A stretch of DNA of 64,000 bases. Origin: Cryobacterium aureum (GTDB taxonomy: Bacteria > Actinomycetota > Actinomycetes > Actinomycetales > Microbacteriaceae). A program made the position numbers and the translations under genes. Of this stretch, positions 55,657-64,000 are shown piece after piece. The stretch's first letter is position 1, and every line of letters starts with the position of its first letter. Location: positions 62,001 through 126,000 of the forward strand of contig NZ_PPTG01000005.1 of assembly GCF_002954245.1 (NCBI RefSeq), written 5' to 3'. The notes under the pieces were generated by a model that saw only the letters and a list, made by a program, of their open reading frames with translations, was not told the DNA's origin and did not search any database.

Positions 55657-56802
55657 TCAGTCGAGCTGCCCGATCATCTCATCGACGGCGGCCGCGCCCA
55701 AGCGCTCGTTGAGCACCATGAGCCCAGCTCCTCGGATGCCCGCATCGGAACCGCCTCGAGCTGGCACAATACTGAGGTGCTGATTGGCCAGGGGAATCGA
55801 TCGCCGGTACACCACTTCGCGTATGCCAGCGATGATCTCCTGCACGTTGACACCCAACTGACCACCAACGACAACGACAGACGGGTTCAGGACGCTCACG
55901 CACATCGCGGTAACCTCGCCGATCGCTCGCCCCGCCTCGCGCGCAGCGGCAATCGCCGTGGCGTCGCCCATTCTGATGCGGTTGGTGACGTCACCGGGTT
56001 CGATAATTGCAGCCCCATCTCGACTTAGGTACGCGGCTATCGCCGGGGCGCTGGCCGTCGCCTCAAGGTCACGGTCATCGGCCGTGCCGGGCACCAGCAC
56101 ATGTCCGATATCGCCTGCGGAGCCCCGGGAGCCGCGCTGCAGTACTCCGCCCAGGATGATGCCCGCGCCAATTCCCGTGGACACCTTAATGAATACCAAA
56201 TCGTCGACCGCGGGCCACTGGGTGGCTCGCTCGCCGAGTGCGAGGAGGTTCACGTCGTTGTCGACCAGAACCGTGGCCATCAGGCGCTGACGCACAAAAG
56301 CGGGGATGTCAAAGCCGTCCCAGCCGGGCATAATCGGGGGACGGATGGGCCGGCCAGTGGAATGCTCTACAGGGCCTGGCACCCCCACACCTATCCCCAA
56401 CAAATCTCGCTGCTGACGACCGCTGGCGGCGAGTAGGCGCTCCGCCGTAGTGACGGCCCATGTCAGGATCTCAGTCGGGCCCTTGGCGATATCAATTACC
56501 CGGCTCTCCTGACGGAGCACGCTGCCGGAAAGGTTGAGCACGCCTACAGTACCGTGGGTGGCGCCAAGGTCGATTCCTATGCAGACCCTCGAGGCTTGAT
56601 CGAACATTAGGCGCGCGGCGGGACGGCCGCCGGACGCCGCCGCAGTGCCTGTCGGGGTAACCAAGCCGATCGCTGTGAGCGCAGCCAGCCTGTTTACCAC
56701 GCTGGTTCTCGCCAACCCTGTCTCGTCGACAAGCTCGGATCGCGTTCGCGGCCGTCCGTCACGGAGCAGTTGGAAGAGGTCGCCGGCACCGGATGAAAAC
56801 AT
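55657..56802 (-). CDS. ROK-family regulator without the zinc motif
   Basis: A 381-residue ROK regulator: winged helix (RSELVDETGLARTSVVNRLA), GIDLGATHGTVGVLN, GVGVPGPVEHSTG and GIGAGIILGG. The ROK zinc motif is replaced by TADDRDLEATASAPAI. It is divergent from the sugar cluster starting at 56951 and should control it. ATG 56802 (MFSSGAGDLF) is used; a TTG at 56832 is an alternative. The neighbouring xylose remnant at 55216 faces it. Confidence 0.86.
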   Translation of the reverse strand: MFSSGAGDLFQLLRDGRPRTRSELVDETGLARTSVVNRLAALTAIGLVTPTGTAAASGGRPAARLMFDQASRVCIGIDLGATHGTVGVLNLSGSVLRQESRVIDIAKGPTEILTWAVTTAERLLAASGRQQRDLLGIGVGVPGPVEHSTGRPIRPPIMPGWDGFDIPAFVRQRLMATVLVDNDVNLLALGERATQWPAVDDLVFIKVSTGIGAGIILGGVLQRGSRGSAGDIGHVLVPGTADDRDLEATASAPAIAAYLSRDGAAIIEPGDVTNRIRMGDATAIAAAREAGRAIGEVTAMCVSVLNPSVVVVGGQLGVNVQEIIAGIREVVYRRSIPLANQHLSIVPARGGSDAGIRGAGLMVLNERLGAAAVDEMIGQLD

Positions 56803-56859
56803 CTCTCGTATCCCAAATCGTGAAAAGACCAATGAGTAAAAAGAACTCTACCGGACCGA

Positions 56860-56889
56860 TTGACAGCCTAAAAAGGCTATCTATTGACT
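56860..56889 (+). promoter_or_regulatory. Promoter/operator region of the sugar cluster
   Basis: TTGACA at 56860-56865 is followed directly by an inverted AGCC-TAAAAA-GGCT (56865-56878), and a second TTGACT lies at 56884. The hexamer overlapped by a palindrome is a reasonable ROK operator. The -10 element is not clear. Confidence 0.35.
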
Positions 56890-56950
56890 ATGAGATGTCA
56901 TAAGTGTTACTTTCAATCCAGCAAGGACAAACTACAAGGAGGTAGAAGTG

Positions 56951-57787
56951 ATGAAGTTCGCCTACGAAGCCAACGCATGGGGCGGTGTAGTGGGTACGCC
57001 CGGTGCAGTGACTGATCTCGGATCGGGTTTCTATGTAACGCCCGGAGACGTGCATCACACCATCGAGGCGATCGCTGCCGCTGGCTACACCGGAATCGAG
57101 TTGTTCGACGGCAACCTCCTTCCCTTCGAGGAATCGATCGACAGCTTCGTATCTGCCGTACACGCCAACGGCCTTGAAATCGCTGGGGTCTACACCGGCG
57201 GACAGTTCATCTATTCCGATGCCCAGGAGGACGAACTCGCCCGCTTTGATCGGTCCATTCGATTAGCCGCCTTGGCGGGCGCGCGCCACTACGTAATCGG
57301 CGGCGGCGCAGTGCGCTCCACCGGCCGCCGAGCACAGGACTACGAGACGGCCGGCGCCTTCCTCGACACCGTCGCCGAACGAGCACAGGCAGCTGGCCTC
57401 ATTCCCAGCTACCACCCGCACCTTGGGAGCATTGCCCAAGCGCCGGATCAGATTGATGCCCTTTTCGCCGCCACCTCAATCGGTCTCTGTGCCGACGTCG
57501 CACACATCGCGGCAGGCGGTGGCGATCCCATAGCCGTCATCCGAAAATACGCCGACCGTCTGGCATATGTACACCTGAAAGACCTCGATCACCAGACCAA
57601 CGCGTTCCTTCCTCTTGGTGCTGGCGACCTGGACCTGAATGCCATCATCGCTGAGATCGTCGACGCGGGGTATCACGACTGGATCACCGTCGAACTCGAC
57701 GGTTACGAGGGCGACGAGGATGAAGCCGCCAAGAGAAGTCTCACATTTCTGCAAAATATAACGTTTACCGACCCAGCACGACCCTGA
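56951..57787 (+). CDS. Sugar phosphate isomerase/epimerase (xylose-isomerase-like TIM barrel)
   Basis: A 278-residue TIM-barrel protein of the IolE/IolI/AP-endonuclease-2 superfamily. Metal-site motifs: GIELFDGNLLPFEES, SYHPHLGS, CADVAHIAAGGGDP and YVHLKDLDHQ, then VELDGYEG at the end. Typical reaction: isomerise, epimerise or dehydrate a keto-sugar or inosose. ATG 56951 follows AAGGAGG; the GTG 3 bp earlier is less likely. First gene of the cluster under the divergent ROK protein. Substrate unknown. Confidence 0.85.
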   Translation: MKFAYEANAWGGVVGTPGAVTDLGSGFYVTPGDVHHTIEAIAAAGYTGIELFDGNLLPFEESIDSFVSAVHANGLEIAGVYTGGQFIYSDAQEDELARFDRSIRLAALAGARHYVIGGGAVRSTGRRAQDYETAGAFLDTVAERAQAAGLIPSYHPHLGSIAQAPDQIDALFAATSIGLCADVAHIAAGGGDPIAVIRKYADRLAYVHLKDLDHQTNAFLPLGAGDLDLNAIIAEIVDAGYHDWITVELDGYEGDEDEAAKRSLTFLQNITFTDPARP

Positions 57788-57825
57788 ACACAATCACGAT
57801 ATTTCCGAGCAAAGGAGCATGGAGC

Positions 57826-58986
57826 ATGAAAGTTACGTCAACACTTGTCGCTGTAGTGGCAGCCGCGGGTTTATTTGCACTGACGGGGTGCACCCCGTCA
57901 GCGCAATCCACCGCACCCGAGGTTGCACCCGAGGTCACCGCTCAGATCGATGCGGCCCTCGCGAACATTACCGGCAAGGTTTTTAGTACCGGTCCGAACG
58001 GCGAAGAGCCCGCCGCCGTCGACACCACGACAGTGACCGACGAACAGGCAAGCCAGATCGCGAGCATGGGTCTAACTGCCGCGATCGTGATGCACTACGG
58101 CGGAAACGACTGGGCGAACGCCCAAATCGCCGGCCTGAACGCGGAGTTCGACCGCCTCGGTATCGAAGTCATCGCAACCACGGATGCTAACTTCAACCCG
58201 GCCACGCAAGTCGCCAATATCGAGACGGTTCTAGCTCAGAATCCCGATATCATCGTTTCCATTCCCACCGACCCTGTGGCAACGGCTAGCGCCTACCGCA
58301 AGGCCAGTGAACAGGGCGTCAAACTGGTCTTTATGGACAATGTGCCCCAGGACTTCGTTGCCGGTCAGGATTATGTCTCGATGGTGTCAGCCGACAACTA
58401 CGGTAATGGGGTCACCTCGGCATACCTCCTCGCCCGCTCACTCGGTGGCCAAGGAACGATCGGTGTGATCTATCACGAAGCCGACTTCTTCGTCACACAG
58501 CAGCGCTACGCTGGCTTCACGAAAACGATCGCCGACGAGTTCCCCGATATCAAAATCGTTCAGGAGCAGGGAATAGCCGGGCCTGATTTCGCCGGCGATG
58601 CCCAAGGCGTGGCCAACGCCATGCTCACCAAAAACCCCAACCTCGACGGTATCTGGGCTGTTTGGGACGTACCCGCGGAGGGCGTGATGGCCGCTGCCCG
58701 AGAGACCGGTCGCACCGATATCAAGATCGCCACCGAAGACCTCGGCACGAACGTCGCCATCGCTCTGGCCAAGAATCAGATGATCGTTGGCCTCGGAGCC
58801 CAGCTTCCCTATGACCAGGGAACCGCCGAAGCCGACCTCGCCGCGCTCAGCATGCTCGGGCTGGAGGTTCCGGCTTACGTCGCTCTTAGCTCGCTGCCCG
58901 TCGACCACAAGAACGTGCTTGAGGCTTGGGAGACCGTTTACCACTCGGCTCCGCCCGCTGCCATCAAGGATGCCTACGTCGACTAG
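57826..58986 (+). CDS. Sugar ABC transporter substrate-binding lipoprotein
   Basis: A 386-residue secreted binding protein: lipobox LFALTGCTPS with Cys22, then a type I periplasmic-binding fold of the ribose/inositol class (AAIVMHYGGNDWANAQIAGL, NPDIIVSIPTDPVATASAYR, DGIWAVWDVPAEGVMAAA). Ligand is probably a cyclitol or sugar, judged from the neighbouring dehydrogenases. Follows the TIM-barrel gene by 38 bp; a strong hairpin sits after it. AAAGGAG ribosome site. Confidence 0.9.
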   Translation: MKVTSTLVAVVAAAGLFALTGCTPSAQSTAPEVAPEVTAQIDAALANITGKVFSTGPNGEEPAAVDTTTVTDEQASQIASMGLTAAIVMHYGGNDWANAQIAGLNAEFDRLGIEVIATTDANFNPATQVANIETVLAQNPDIIVSIPTDPVATASAYRKASEQGVKLVFMDNVPQDFVAGQDYVSMVSADNYGNGVTSAYLLARSLGGQGTIGVIYHEADFFVTQQRYAGFTKTIADEFPDIKIVQEQGIAGPDFAGDAQGVANAMLTKNPNLDGIWAVWDVPAEGVMAAARETGRTDIKIATEDLGTNVAIALAKNQMIVGLGAQLPYDQGTAEADLAALSMLGLEVPAYVALSSLPVDHKNVLEAWETVYHSAPPAAIKDAYVD

Positions 58987-58998
58987 TAACCGATGATC

Positions 58999-59036
58999 GC
59001 CTCGTGGGGCGGCCGAAAACGGTCGCCCCACGAGGC
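58999..59036 (+). promoter_or_regulatory. Intercistronic hairpin after the binding-protein gene
   Basis: GCCTCGTGGGGCG pairs with CGCCCCACGAGGC (58999-59011 with 59024-59036), with an AAAA-centred loop. No T-tract follows at once, so it is more likely an mRNA-stabilising or attenuating hairpin than a full terminator. The same arrangement occurs after xylF. Confidence 0.7.
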
Positions 59037-59095
59037 CTATTGAAAATTGATGATCCATAGAACTGTCGAGCCCCGGTGGCTCACGAAAGGTAGTC

Positions 59096-60286
59096 ATGCA
59101 AGAGATTAATATCGCCATGATTGGTGGCGGATTCATGGGTAAGGCCCATTCCCTCGCCTATGCGGCGATGCCCATGTTCTTCTGGCCGTCTCCGGCGCGA
59201 CCAATCAAGAAGATCATCGTCGACGTCACCGACGATCTGGCGCGCACTGCCGCCGAGCGGTACTCGTGGGACGGTTATTCGTCATCGTGGCGCGACGTCG
59301 TCAATGATCCCGGGATTGATGTCATCGATATCGCCACCCCGAATAACCTGCACGCCGAGATTGCCATCGCCGCGGCCGAGGCCGGCAAACACATCATTTG
59401 CGAAAAGCCTCTGGCCCCGACGGCCAGCGAAGCCCGCCGGATGTACGAGGCGGCCCAGAAGGCCGGCGTGGTAACGGCAGTTGCCTTCAACTACCGCCGC
59501 ACCCCGGCTGTAGCGCTCGCTAAGAAGTACATCGACGAGGGCGCTATCGGCACCATTCTGAACTTTCGCGGCACCTACTTGCAGGATTGGAGCGCCGATC
59601 CGAACTCGCCGCTCAGCTGGCGTTTCCAGAAAGACATCGCCGGTTCGGGCGCCGTGGGCGACATCGGCTCGCACGTGGTCGACCTCGCCCGCTATCTGGT
59701 CGGCGAGATTTCCGAAGTTACCTCGCTGGTCTCGAACTTTATCCCCGACCGTCCGCTGCAGTCCGGTGGTTTTGACGCACTCGGCGGTTCCTCCACGTCT
59801 GACGGCCCGCGTGGCGCGGTCGACGTCGACGACGAGGCGATGTCGTTGATCAAGTTCCGGAATGGCGCGGTCGGCTCCCTCGAGGCAACGCGCAACGCCT
59901 GGGGCCGCAACAACTACATCACCTTCGAAATCCATGGCACTGAAGGCTCTATTTTCTTCAATTACGAGAACCGTGACGAGCTCCAGGTAGCGTTCAAGAA
60001 TGACCGCGCCGATCGTCGAGGGTTTCGAACGGTATATACCGGCCCGAACACGCCGTATGGCGAGTCGCTCTGGCCTATCCCGGCGCTGGGTATCGGCTAC
60101 AGCGAAACGAAGATCATCGAAGCCCACGACTTCCTCAAGGCAGTCGCTGAAGGCGGAACTGTCGAACCCAACTTCGCCGACGGCTACCAAGCCGCGCTCG
60201 TCGACGACGCCATACTTGAATCCGGCCGAACCGGTGAATGGGTGCGGGTTCCGGATGTGACCGACCCGAATGCCACCGATGACTGA
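59096..60286 (+). CDS. Gfo/Idh/MocA-family oxidoreductase
   Basis: A 396-residue NAD(P)-dependent sugar or cyclitol dehydrogenase. Rossmann loop GGGFMGKAHSLAYAAMP at 9-25, the conserved EKPL (CEKPLAPTASEA) near 102, and GDIGSHVVDLARYLVGE near 188 for the active site. Related enzymes oxidise inositol or keto-glycosides. It ends inside the start of the ABC ATPase gene (8-bp overlap). GTAGTC spacing before ATG gives a weak ribosome site (GAAAGGTAG). Confidence 0.9.
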   Translation: MQEINIAMIGGGFMGKAHSLAYAAMPMFFWPSPARPIKKIIVDVTDDLARTAAERYSWDGYSSSWRDVVNDPGIDVIDIATPNNLHAEIAIAAAEAGKHIICEKPLAPTASEARRMYEAAQKAGVVTAVAFNYRRTPAVALAKKYIDEGAIGTILNFRGTYLQDWSADPNSPLSWRFQKDIAGSGAVGDIGSHVVDLARYLVGEISEVTSLVSNFIPDRPLQSGGFDALGGSSTSDGPRGAVDVDDEAMSLIKFRNGAVGSLEATRNAWGRNNYITFEIHGTEGSIFFNYENRDELQVAFKNDRADRRGFRTVYTGPNTPYGESLWPIPALGIGYSETKIIEAHDFLKAVAEGGTVEPNFADGYQAALVDDAILESGRTGEWVRVPDVTDPNATDD

Positions 60287-61799
60287 GACTGCTGGCGCCC
60301 CTCCAGCGGTAAGAATGCGGGGCATCGTCAAGAGCTTCGGCCCGGTCGAGGTCCTGAAATCCGTCGACATGGACATCGTCGCCGGTGAGGTGCACGCCCT
60401 TGCCGGAGAGAACGGCGCGGGCAAGTCCACCCTGATGAAGGTCCTGCAAGGCGTACATCCGATTACCTCTGGCACCATCGAGGTCGCGGGCCAGCCGGTC
60501 GCCATTCGAACCACCGCCGACGCCGAACGGGCCGGCATCGGCATGGTCTTCCAGGAATTCAGCCTCATTCCCTCGATGACGGTGGCGCAAAACATCTTTC
60601 TCAATCGGGAGGTTCGCGGTAAATCGGGACTGGTTGACGACCGCGCTGCGGAAAAGGCGGCGCGCGAGATCTTTGATGGTCTGGGTGTCACGATCGATCC
60701 CAAGGCGCGGGTGGAGACACTCGGCACCGCATACTGGCAGCTGGTGGAGATCGCTAAAGCTCTGGCCAAGAACGCCAGCGTGCTGGTGATGGACGAACCC
60801 ACGGCCAGCCTCGCCAAACACGAGGTCGAGAACCTCTTCGAACTGATTGACAAGCTCAAGAGCCGCGGCATCGCCATCGTCTATATCTCTCATCGGATGG
60901 ACGAGATCCGCCGGGTCGCCGACCGCATCACGGTGCTGCGGGACGGCCGCGTCGTGCTCGCCGCCGGGGTCGCGCAACTGACCGCGGCTGAGATCATCGA
61001 AGCGATCATCGGCCGGAGGCTCGCCTCTGACCTGGTGTATCGCGACCGGCAACTGCCGGCCGATGCTCCGATCCTGCTGGAAGCCACCAACATCGGGAGC
61101 GGCCGCGTACTCAAATCAGTAAGCCTCACGATTCGGGCCGGAGAGATCGTCGGTCTCGCCGGGCTGATGGGCAGCGGACGCACTGAGTTCGCGCGCGTGG
61201 TCGCCGGCATGGACCGTCCCACCCGGGGAACGCTGAGTATCGATGGCAAACTCGTTCGCTTTAATACCCCGATCGCGGCCCAGCAGGCGGGCATCGCGCT
61301 CATTCCCGAGGACCGTCGCGATCAGGGGCTGGTGCTTGACCACTCCGTCTCCGACAATCTCGCTCTTCCCGTGCTTGACCGCGTGAAGTCAGGAGCCTTC
61401 CTCTCCATGACCAAGTTGCGCGAGCTGACCAATCAGCTCGTCACCCGCTTCGGCGTCAAGGTCGCCGACCCCTATGCGCCGGTCAGTCGGCTGTCCGGCG
61501 GCAACCAGCAGAAGGTCGTCGTGGCGAAATGGATCAACACACGCCCCCGGTTATTAGTGATGGACGAGCCCACCTCCGGTGTCGACATTGGCACGAAGAC
61601 GGAGATCCTCGACATCGTGCGTGAATTCGCCTCCGAAGGTAACGCTGTGCTGTTCATTTCATCCGAATTACCAGAACTCCTCGCGGTCGCCGACCGCATC
61701 ATCGTATTCCGCGAAGGACGCTCCGACCGCGAACTCCCCCGCGACGAGGTCACGAGTGAGGAACAGCTTCAACTCATAATCCAAGGAGAGGCAGCATGA
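60279..61799 (+). CDS. Sugar ABC transporter ATP-binding protein (double domain)
   Basis: A 506-residue ATPase with two ABC domains. First: [16 protein letters not shown] and LVMDEPTASLAKHE; second: [14 protein letters not shown] and LVMDEPTSGVDIGTKTEIL. Second Walker A region is degenerate (GLMGSGRTEFAR). Belongs with the binding protein at 57826 and permease at 61796, overlapping the latter by 4 bp. Begins at ATG 60279 within the preceding gene's last codons. Confidence 0.93.
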   Translation: MTETAGAPPAVRMRGIVKSFGPVEVLKSVDMDIVAGEVHALAGENGAGKSTLMKVLQGVHPITSGTIEVAGQPVAIRTTADAERAGIGMVFQEFSLIPSMTVAQNIFLNREVRGKSGLVDDRAAEKAAREIFDGLGVTIDPKARVETLGTAYWQLVEIAKALAKNASVLVMDEPTASLAKHEVENLFELIDKLKSRGIAIVYISHRMDEIRRVADRITVLRDGRVVLAAGVAQLTAAEIIEAIIGRRLASDLVYRDRQLPADAPILLEATNIGSGRVLKSVSLTIRAGEIVGLAGLMGSGRTEFARVVAGMDRPTRGTLSIDGKLVRFNTPIAAQQAGIALIPEDRRDQGLVLDHSVSDNLALPVLDRVKSGAFLSMTKLRELTNQLVTRFGVKVADPYAPVSRLSGGNQQKVVVAKWINTRPRLLVMDEPTSGVDIGTKTEILDIVREFASEGNAVLFISSELPELLAVADRIIVFREGRSDRELPRDEVTSEEQLQLIIQGEAA

Positions 61800-62767
61800 G
61801 CAGCCCCACAACGGCCACCAGGCCATCCCTCATCTCACAAGCTCTAACTCGATTTGACTGGCGTAGCAACGTCATCTACATCGCCTTCGTGGTCGTGTTC
61901 ATCCTGTTCGCCATCTTCCTCAGCAGCGACGGATTCCTGTCCACTAACAACATGCTGAACATCGTGCGGCAGACAGCAACAATTTCGATAATGGCTGTCG
62001 CGATGACCTTCGTGATCGCCACAGCTGAAATCGACCTCAGCGTCGGCTCGATCGCCGGCCTCGCCTCCGTCGTCACCGCCATGGCAACGACCCAATGGGG
62101 TCTCGTTCCCGGCATAATCGCCGGGTTACTCTCCGGGGCCGCTATCGGAGCAATTAACGGCGGACTCGTAGCCCTACTGAAGGTCCCGTCCTTCCTAGTG
62201 ACGCTGGGTATGCTCGGCCTTGCAGCGGGGCTCGCGCAGTGGATCACCTCCTCGGCACCCCAGCCCATCGGCAACCCTCTGTATGTGCAGATATTCGGCG
62301 GTGGCGACTTTGGTCCAATTCCCGGTCTCCTCGTCTGGACGGTCGTGGCCGTCGCGATCGGATGGATCGCGATGAACCGGACGAGTTTCGGACGCCGTGT
62401 GTTGGCGACCGGCGGAAATCCCACCGCGGCCGCCTACACCGGCATTCGCACAGCACGGATTAAATTCACCGTGCTACTCCTCTCCGGTATCGCCGCCGCT
62501 ATCGCCGGGATGCTCTACGCCGGCCGGCTCGAGTCAGGCCGGTTCCAGTGGGGCCAGGGTGACGAACTCACAGTCATCGCCGCAGTAATTCTCGGCGGTA
62601 CAAGCCTCTTCGGAGGCCGGGGGGCGATCATCGGTACGCTCGTCGGCTCGCTCTTCATGGGCCTCATTAACAACGGTCTCATCCTCGCCGGGCTCGACGT
62701 CGCCCAGCAGTCGGTCGTGCGTGGCGCGATCATCATCGCAGCGGTCGCTCTGTCGAGGAAGAAGTGA
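61796..62767 (+). CDS. Sugar ABC transporter permease
   Basis: A 323-residue membrane subunit of the ribose/inositol importer class, about eight to ten hydrophobic segments. Motifs: AEIDLSVGSIAGLASVVTAM near 75-94, VPSFLVTLGMLGLAAGLA, and AVILGGTSLFGGRGAIIGTL near 260. It overlaps its neighbours at both ends (ATGA, GTGA), so translation is coupled. Confidence 0.92.
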   Translation: MSSPTTATRPSLISQALTRFDWRSNVIYIAFVVVFILFAIFLSSDGFLSTNNMLNIVRQTATISIMAVAMTFVIATAEIDLSVGSIAGLASVVTAMATTQWGLVPGIIAGLLSGAAIGAINGGLVALLKVPSFLVTLGMLGLAAGLAQWITSSAPQPIGNPLYVQIFGGGDFGPIPGLLVWTVVAVAIGWIAMNRTSFGRRVLATGGNPTAAAYTGIRTARIKFTVLLLSGIAAAIAGMLYAGRLESGRFQWGQGDELTVIAAVILGGTSLFGGRGAIIGTLVGSLFMGLINNGLILAGLDVAQQSVVRGAIIIAAVALSRKK

Positions 62768-63876
62768 TTGCCCGGCCGCTCCGGAGCGGCATAATAGGAA
62801 CCGGCTTTATGGGACGTGTACATACGCGCGCCGTGCGTTCAGTAGGCGGCGTCGTCGTCGCCTACGCCGGCCGCGATGCCGACCGAACACGACTAGCCGC
62901 TGACGAAGAGAACGTACCGTTGGCTCTCACGCCAGAAGAGTTGATCGCCCATCCGGACATCGATCTGGTGCACATTTGCACTCCAAACGCGCAGCACGTT
63001 CCACTAGCCCTGGCCGCGATTGCCGCGGGCAAGCACGTTGTATGCGAGAAACCACTAGCCCTCACCGCCGACGATGCCCTACTGCTCCAGCGCGCGGCCG
63101 ATGATGCCGGAGTCGTAAACGCCGTGCCCTTCGTCTACCGCTTCTATCCGACGGTTCGCGAAGCAAAGGCCCGAATCGCGGATTCGGGCGAACGCATCTG
63201 GCTCGCGCACGGCCACTACCTGCAGGACTGGCTCTCGGAGCAGTCGAGCTACAACTGGCGGGTGACGGACGCGGGATCCCGTGCCTTCGCCGACATAGGT
63301 GTGCACTGGTGCGACCTCTTCGAATTCACTACCGGTCATCGCATAGAAAAATTGCTCGCGCAGAGCTCTCGGCTACATGACACTCGTCTCTCGGACGCAG
63401 GCGAGGTCCCTGTCTCTACAGAAGACGGCGTGACCATGATGTTCCATACAGATCGCGGTGCCACAGGCTCTGTCGTAATCTCCCAAGCCAGCCCCGGGCG
63501 CAAGAACCAGCTGTGGATGTCGCTCGATGGCGAACACCGCTCGTATGCCTTCGACCAGGAAAATCCAAACGGTCTGTGGATCGGGTCGACTTCAGGAATC
63601 TCCATCATTCCGAAGGGCCTCGAGACTGTGAACCACGCTGCCGCCGCCCCCTACGTCACCGTACCGTCCGGACATCCGCAGGGCTACCAAGATTGCTTCG
63701 GACTATTCATGCGAGATGTGCATTCTGTGATCAAGGGCAAGGTCGTCAATGGCCTTCCCACCTTTGCTGATGGTGTGCGCGCGGCCCAGCTGACGGACGC
63801 GGTAATCGAGTCTTCGAAATCGGGTCACTGGGTCGACGTAATACCAACTCGTCAGCCGACCTCGAGGGCCGCATGA
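62764..63876 (+). CDS. Gfo/Idh/MocA-family oxidoreductase (second copy)
   Basis: A 370-residue NAD(P)-dependent dehydrogenase, not closely alike to the one at 59096: [17 protein letters not shown] at 9-25, [15 protein letters not shown] near 98, and [16 protein letters not shown] near 176. GTG start overlaps the permease stop by 4 bp. With the first dehydrogenase and the TIM-barrel proteins it could carry out a two-step oxidation/isomerisation of one imported compound. Confidence 0.9.
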   Translation: MIARPLRSGIIGTGFMGRVHTRAVRSVGGVVVAYAGRDADRTRLAADEENVPLALTPEELIAHPDIDLVHICTPNAQHVPLALAAIAAGKHVVCEKPLALTADDALLLQRAADDAGVVNAVPFVYRFYPTVREAKARIADSGERIWLAHGHYLQDWLSEQSSYNWRVTDAGSRAFADIGVHWCDLFEFTTGHRIEKLLAQSSRLHDTRLSDAGEVPVSTEDGVTMMFHTDRGATGSVVISQASPGRKNQLWMSLDGEHRSYAFDQENPNGLWIGSTSGISIIPKGLETVNHAAAAPYVTVPSGHPQGYQDCFGLFMRDVHSVIKGKVVNGLPTFADGVRAAQLTDAVIESSKSGHWVDVIPTRQPTSRAA

Positions 63877-64000
63877 GCCAGCCGGCGCACCCCGTCACGT
63901 TATTCACGGGCCAATGGGCAGACCTCCCCTTCGAGGAGGTGGCACGGCTCGCGGCTTCGTGGGGCTATGACGGTCTCGAGATCGCCGCGTCGGGCGACCA
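63873..64000 (+). CDS. Sugar phosphate isomerase/epimerase, N-terminal part (cut by window edge)
   Basis: Forty-two codons are present from ATG 63873 ([20 protein letters not shown], then [20 protein letters not shown]), the first beta strand and helix of a xylose-isomerase-like TIM barrel. It overlaps the preceding dehydrogenase by 4 bp and continues outside the window. A second protein of the same superfamily as 56951. Confidence 0.75.
   Translation, partial: MSQPAHPVTLFTGQWADLPFEEVARLAASWGYDGLEIAASGD

Noticed and set aside
55198-56028. 276-codon open frame over the xylB remnant and ROK gene
   Set aside because: Only its first 25 codons resemble xylulokinase; the rest is antisense to a good ROK gene.
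59282-60877. 531-codon open frame antisense to the dehydrogenase and ABC ATPase
   Set aside because: It spans the junction of two well-supported genes and has no ribosome site or motif.

Overview
The window is high-GC DNA with short, overlapping gene joints (ATGA, GTGA), frequent GTG and TTG starts, an actinobacterial gene set (mycothiol-type DinB protein, WXG-like/DUF1023 pair, MoeZ, DUF6457) and a compact SRP RNA. It most resembles the chromosome of a high-GC actinobacterium, probably Microbacteriaceae. That family-level assignment is inference from gene content and style; no rRNA is present to confirm it.

Layout. (1) 1-3260: pta (cut by the window edge) behind xfp, a phosphoketolase/acetyl-phosphate module. 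(2) 3500-3925: SRP RNA, tRNA-Ser(GGA) and a degenerate tandem repeat made from the tRNA 3' half. (3) 3977-8790: a succinate-semialdehyde-type dehydrogenase, an IS3-like transposase remnant, a DinB-like protein, and a three-gene unit of a small WXG-like protein, a DUF1023 alpha/beta hydrolase and a lipoprotein. (4) 8845-21245: molybdate uptake (modABC plus a TOBE regulator) and molybdenum-cofactor genes (moeZ, moeA, moaC, mobA, DUF6457, moaD, moaE, mog). A TetR/nitrilase/APC-permease cassette splits the cofactor genes and is bordered by 23-bp direct repeats. (5) 21513-33560: nitrate transporter narK, a 45-residue zinc-ribbon protein, an FAD reductase, a dicarboxylate-type symporter, DUF488 and narGHJI. 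(6) 33729-40988: a Cys-containing HTH regulator, pyruvate dehydrogenase E1alpha/E1beta/E2, a small SH3-like protein, KtrAB-type potassium uptake and a membrane protein. (7) 41052-49318: an amine-oxidase-like flavoprotein, PAP2 phosphatase, Bcr-type MFS exporter, two ROK proteins, an epimerase and an alditol-oxidase-like enzyme. (8) 49378-55466: xylose ABC importer, xylose isomerase and a broken xylulokinase remnant. (9) 55657-64000: a ROK-regulated sugar or cyclitol cluster with an ABC importer, two Gfo/Idh/MocA dehydrogenases and two xylose-isomerase-like TIM-barrel proteins; it runs off the window.

Functional logic. ModABC and the Moco genes supply the bis-MGD cofactor that NarG needs, and NarK brings in nitrate, so regions 4 and 5 form a nitrate-respiration block (moaA is not in the window). 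Xfp/Pta and PDH both lead to acetyl-CoA. The xyl and region-9 genes feed sugars into central metabolism; the loss of xylB next to xylA suggests that xylulose is phosphorylated by a kinase encoded elsewhere, or that the pathway is decaying.

Non-coding structure is unusually rich. There are three copies of a roughly 100-bp element with matched inverted ends (12238-12335, 33674-33780, 55118-55213), two related GGGCCC-palindrome elements (10874-10943, 43209-43274), several other inverted-repeat elements near gene ends, and a strongly over-represented 9-mer GCATCCGCT that disappears in the last 13 kb. No rRNA, CRISPR array, prophage or intact insertion sequence was seen.
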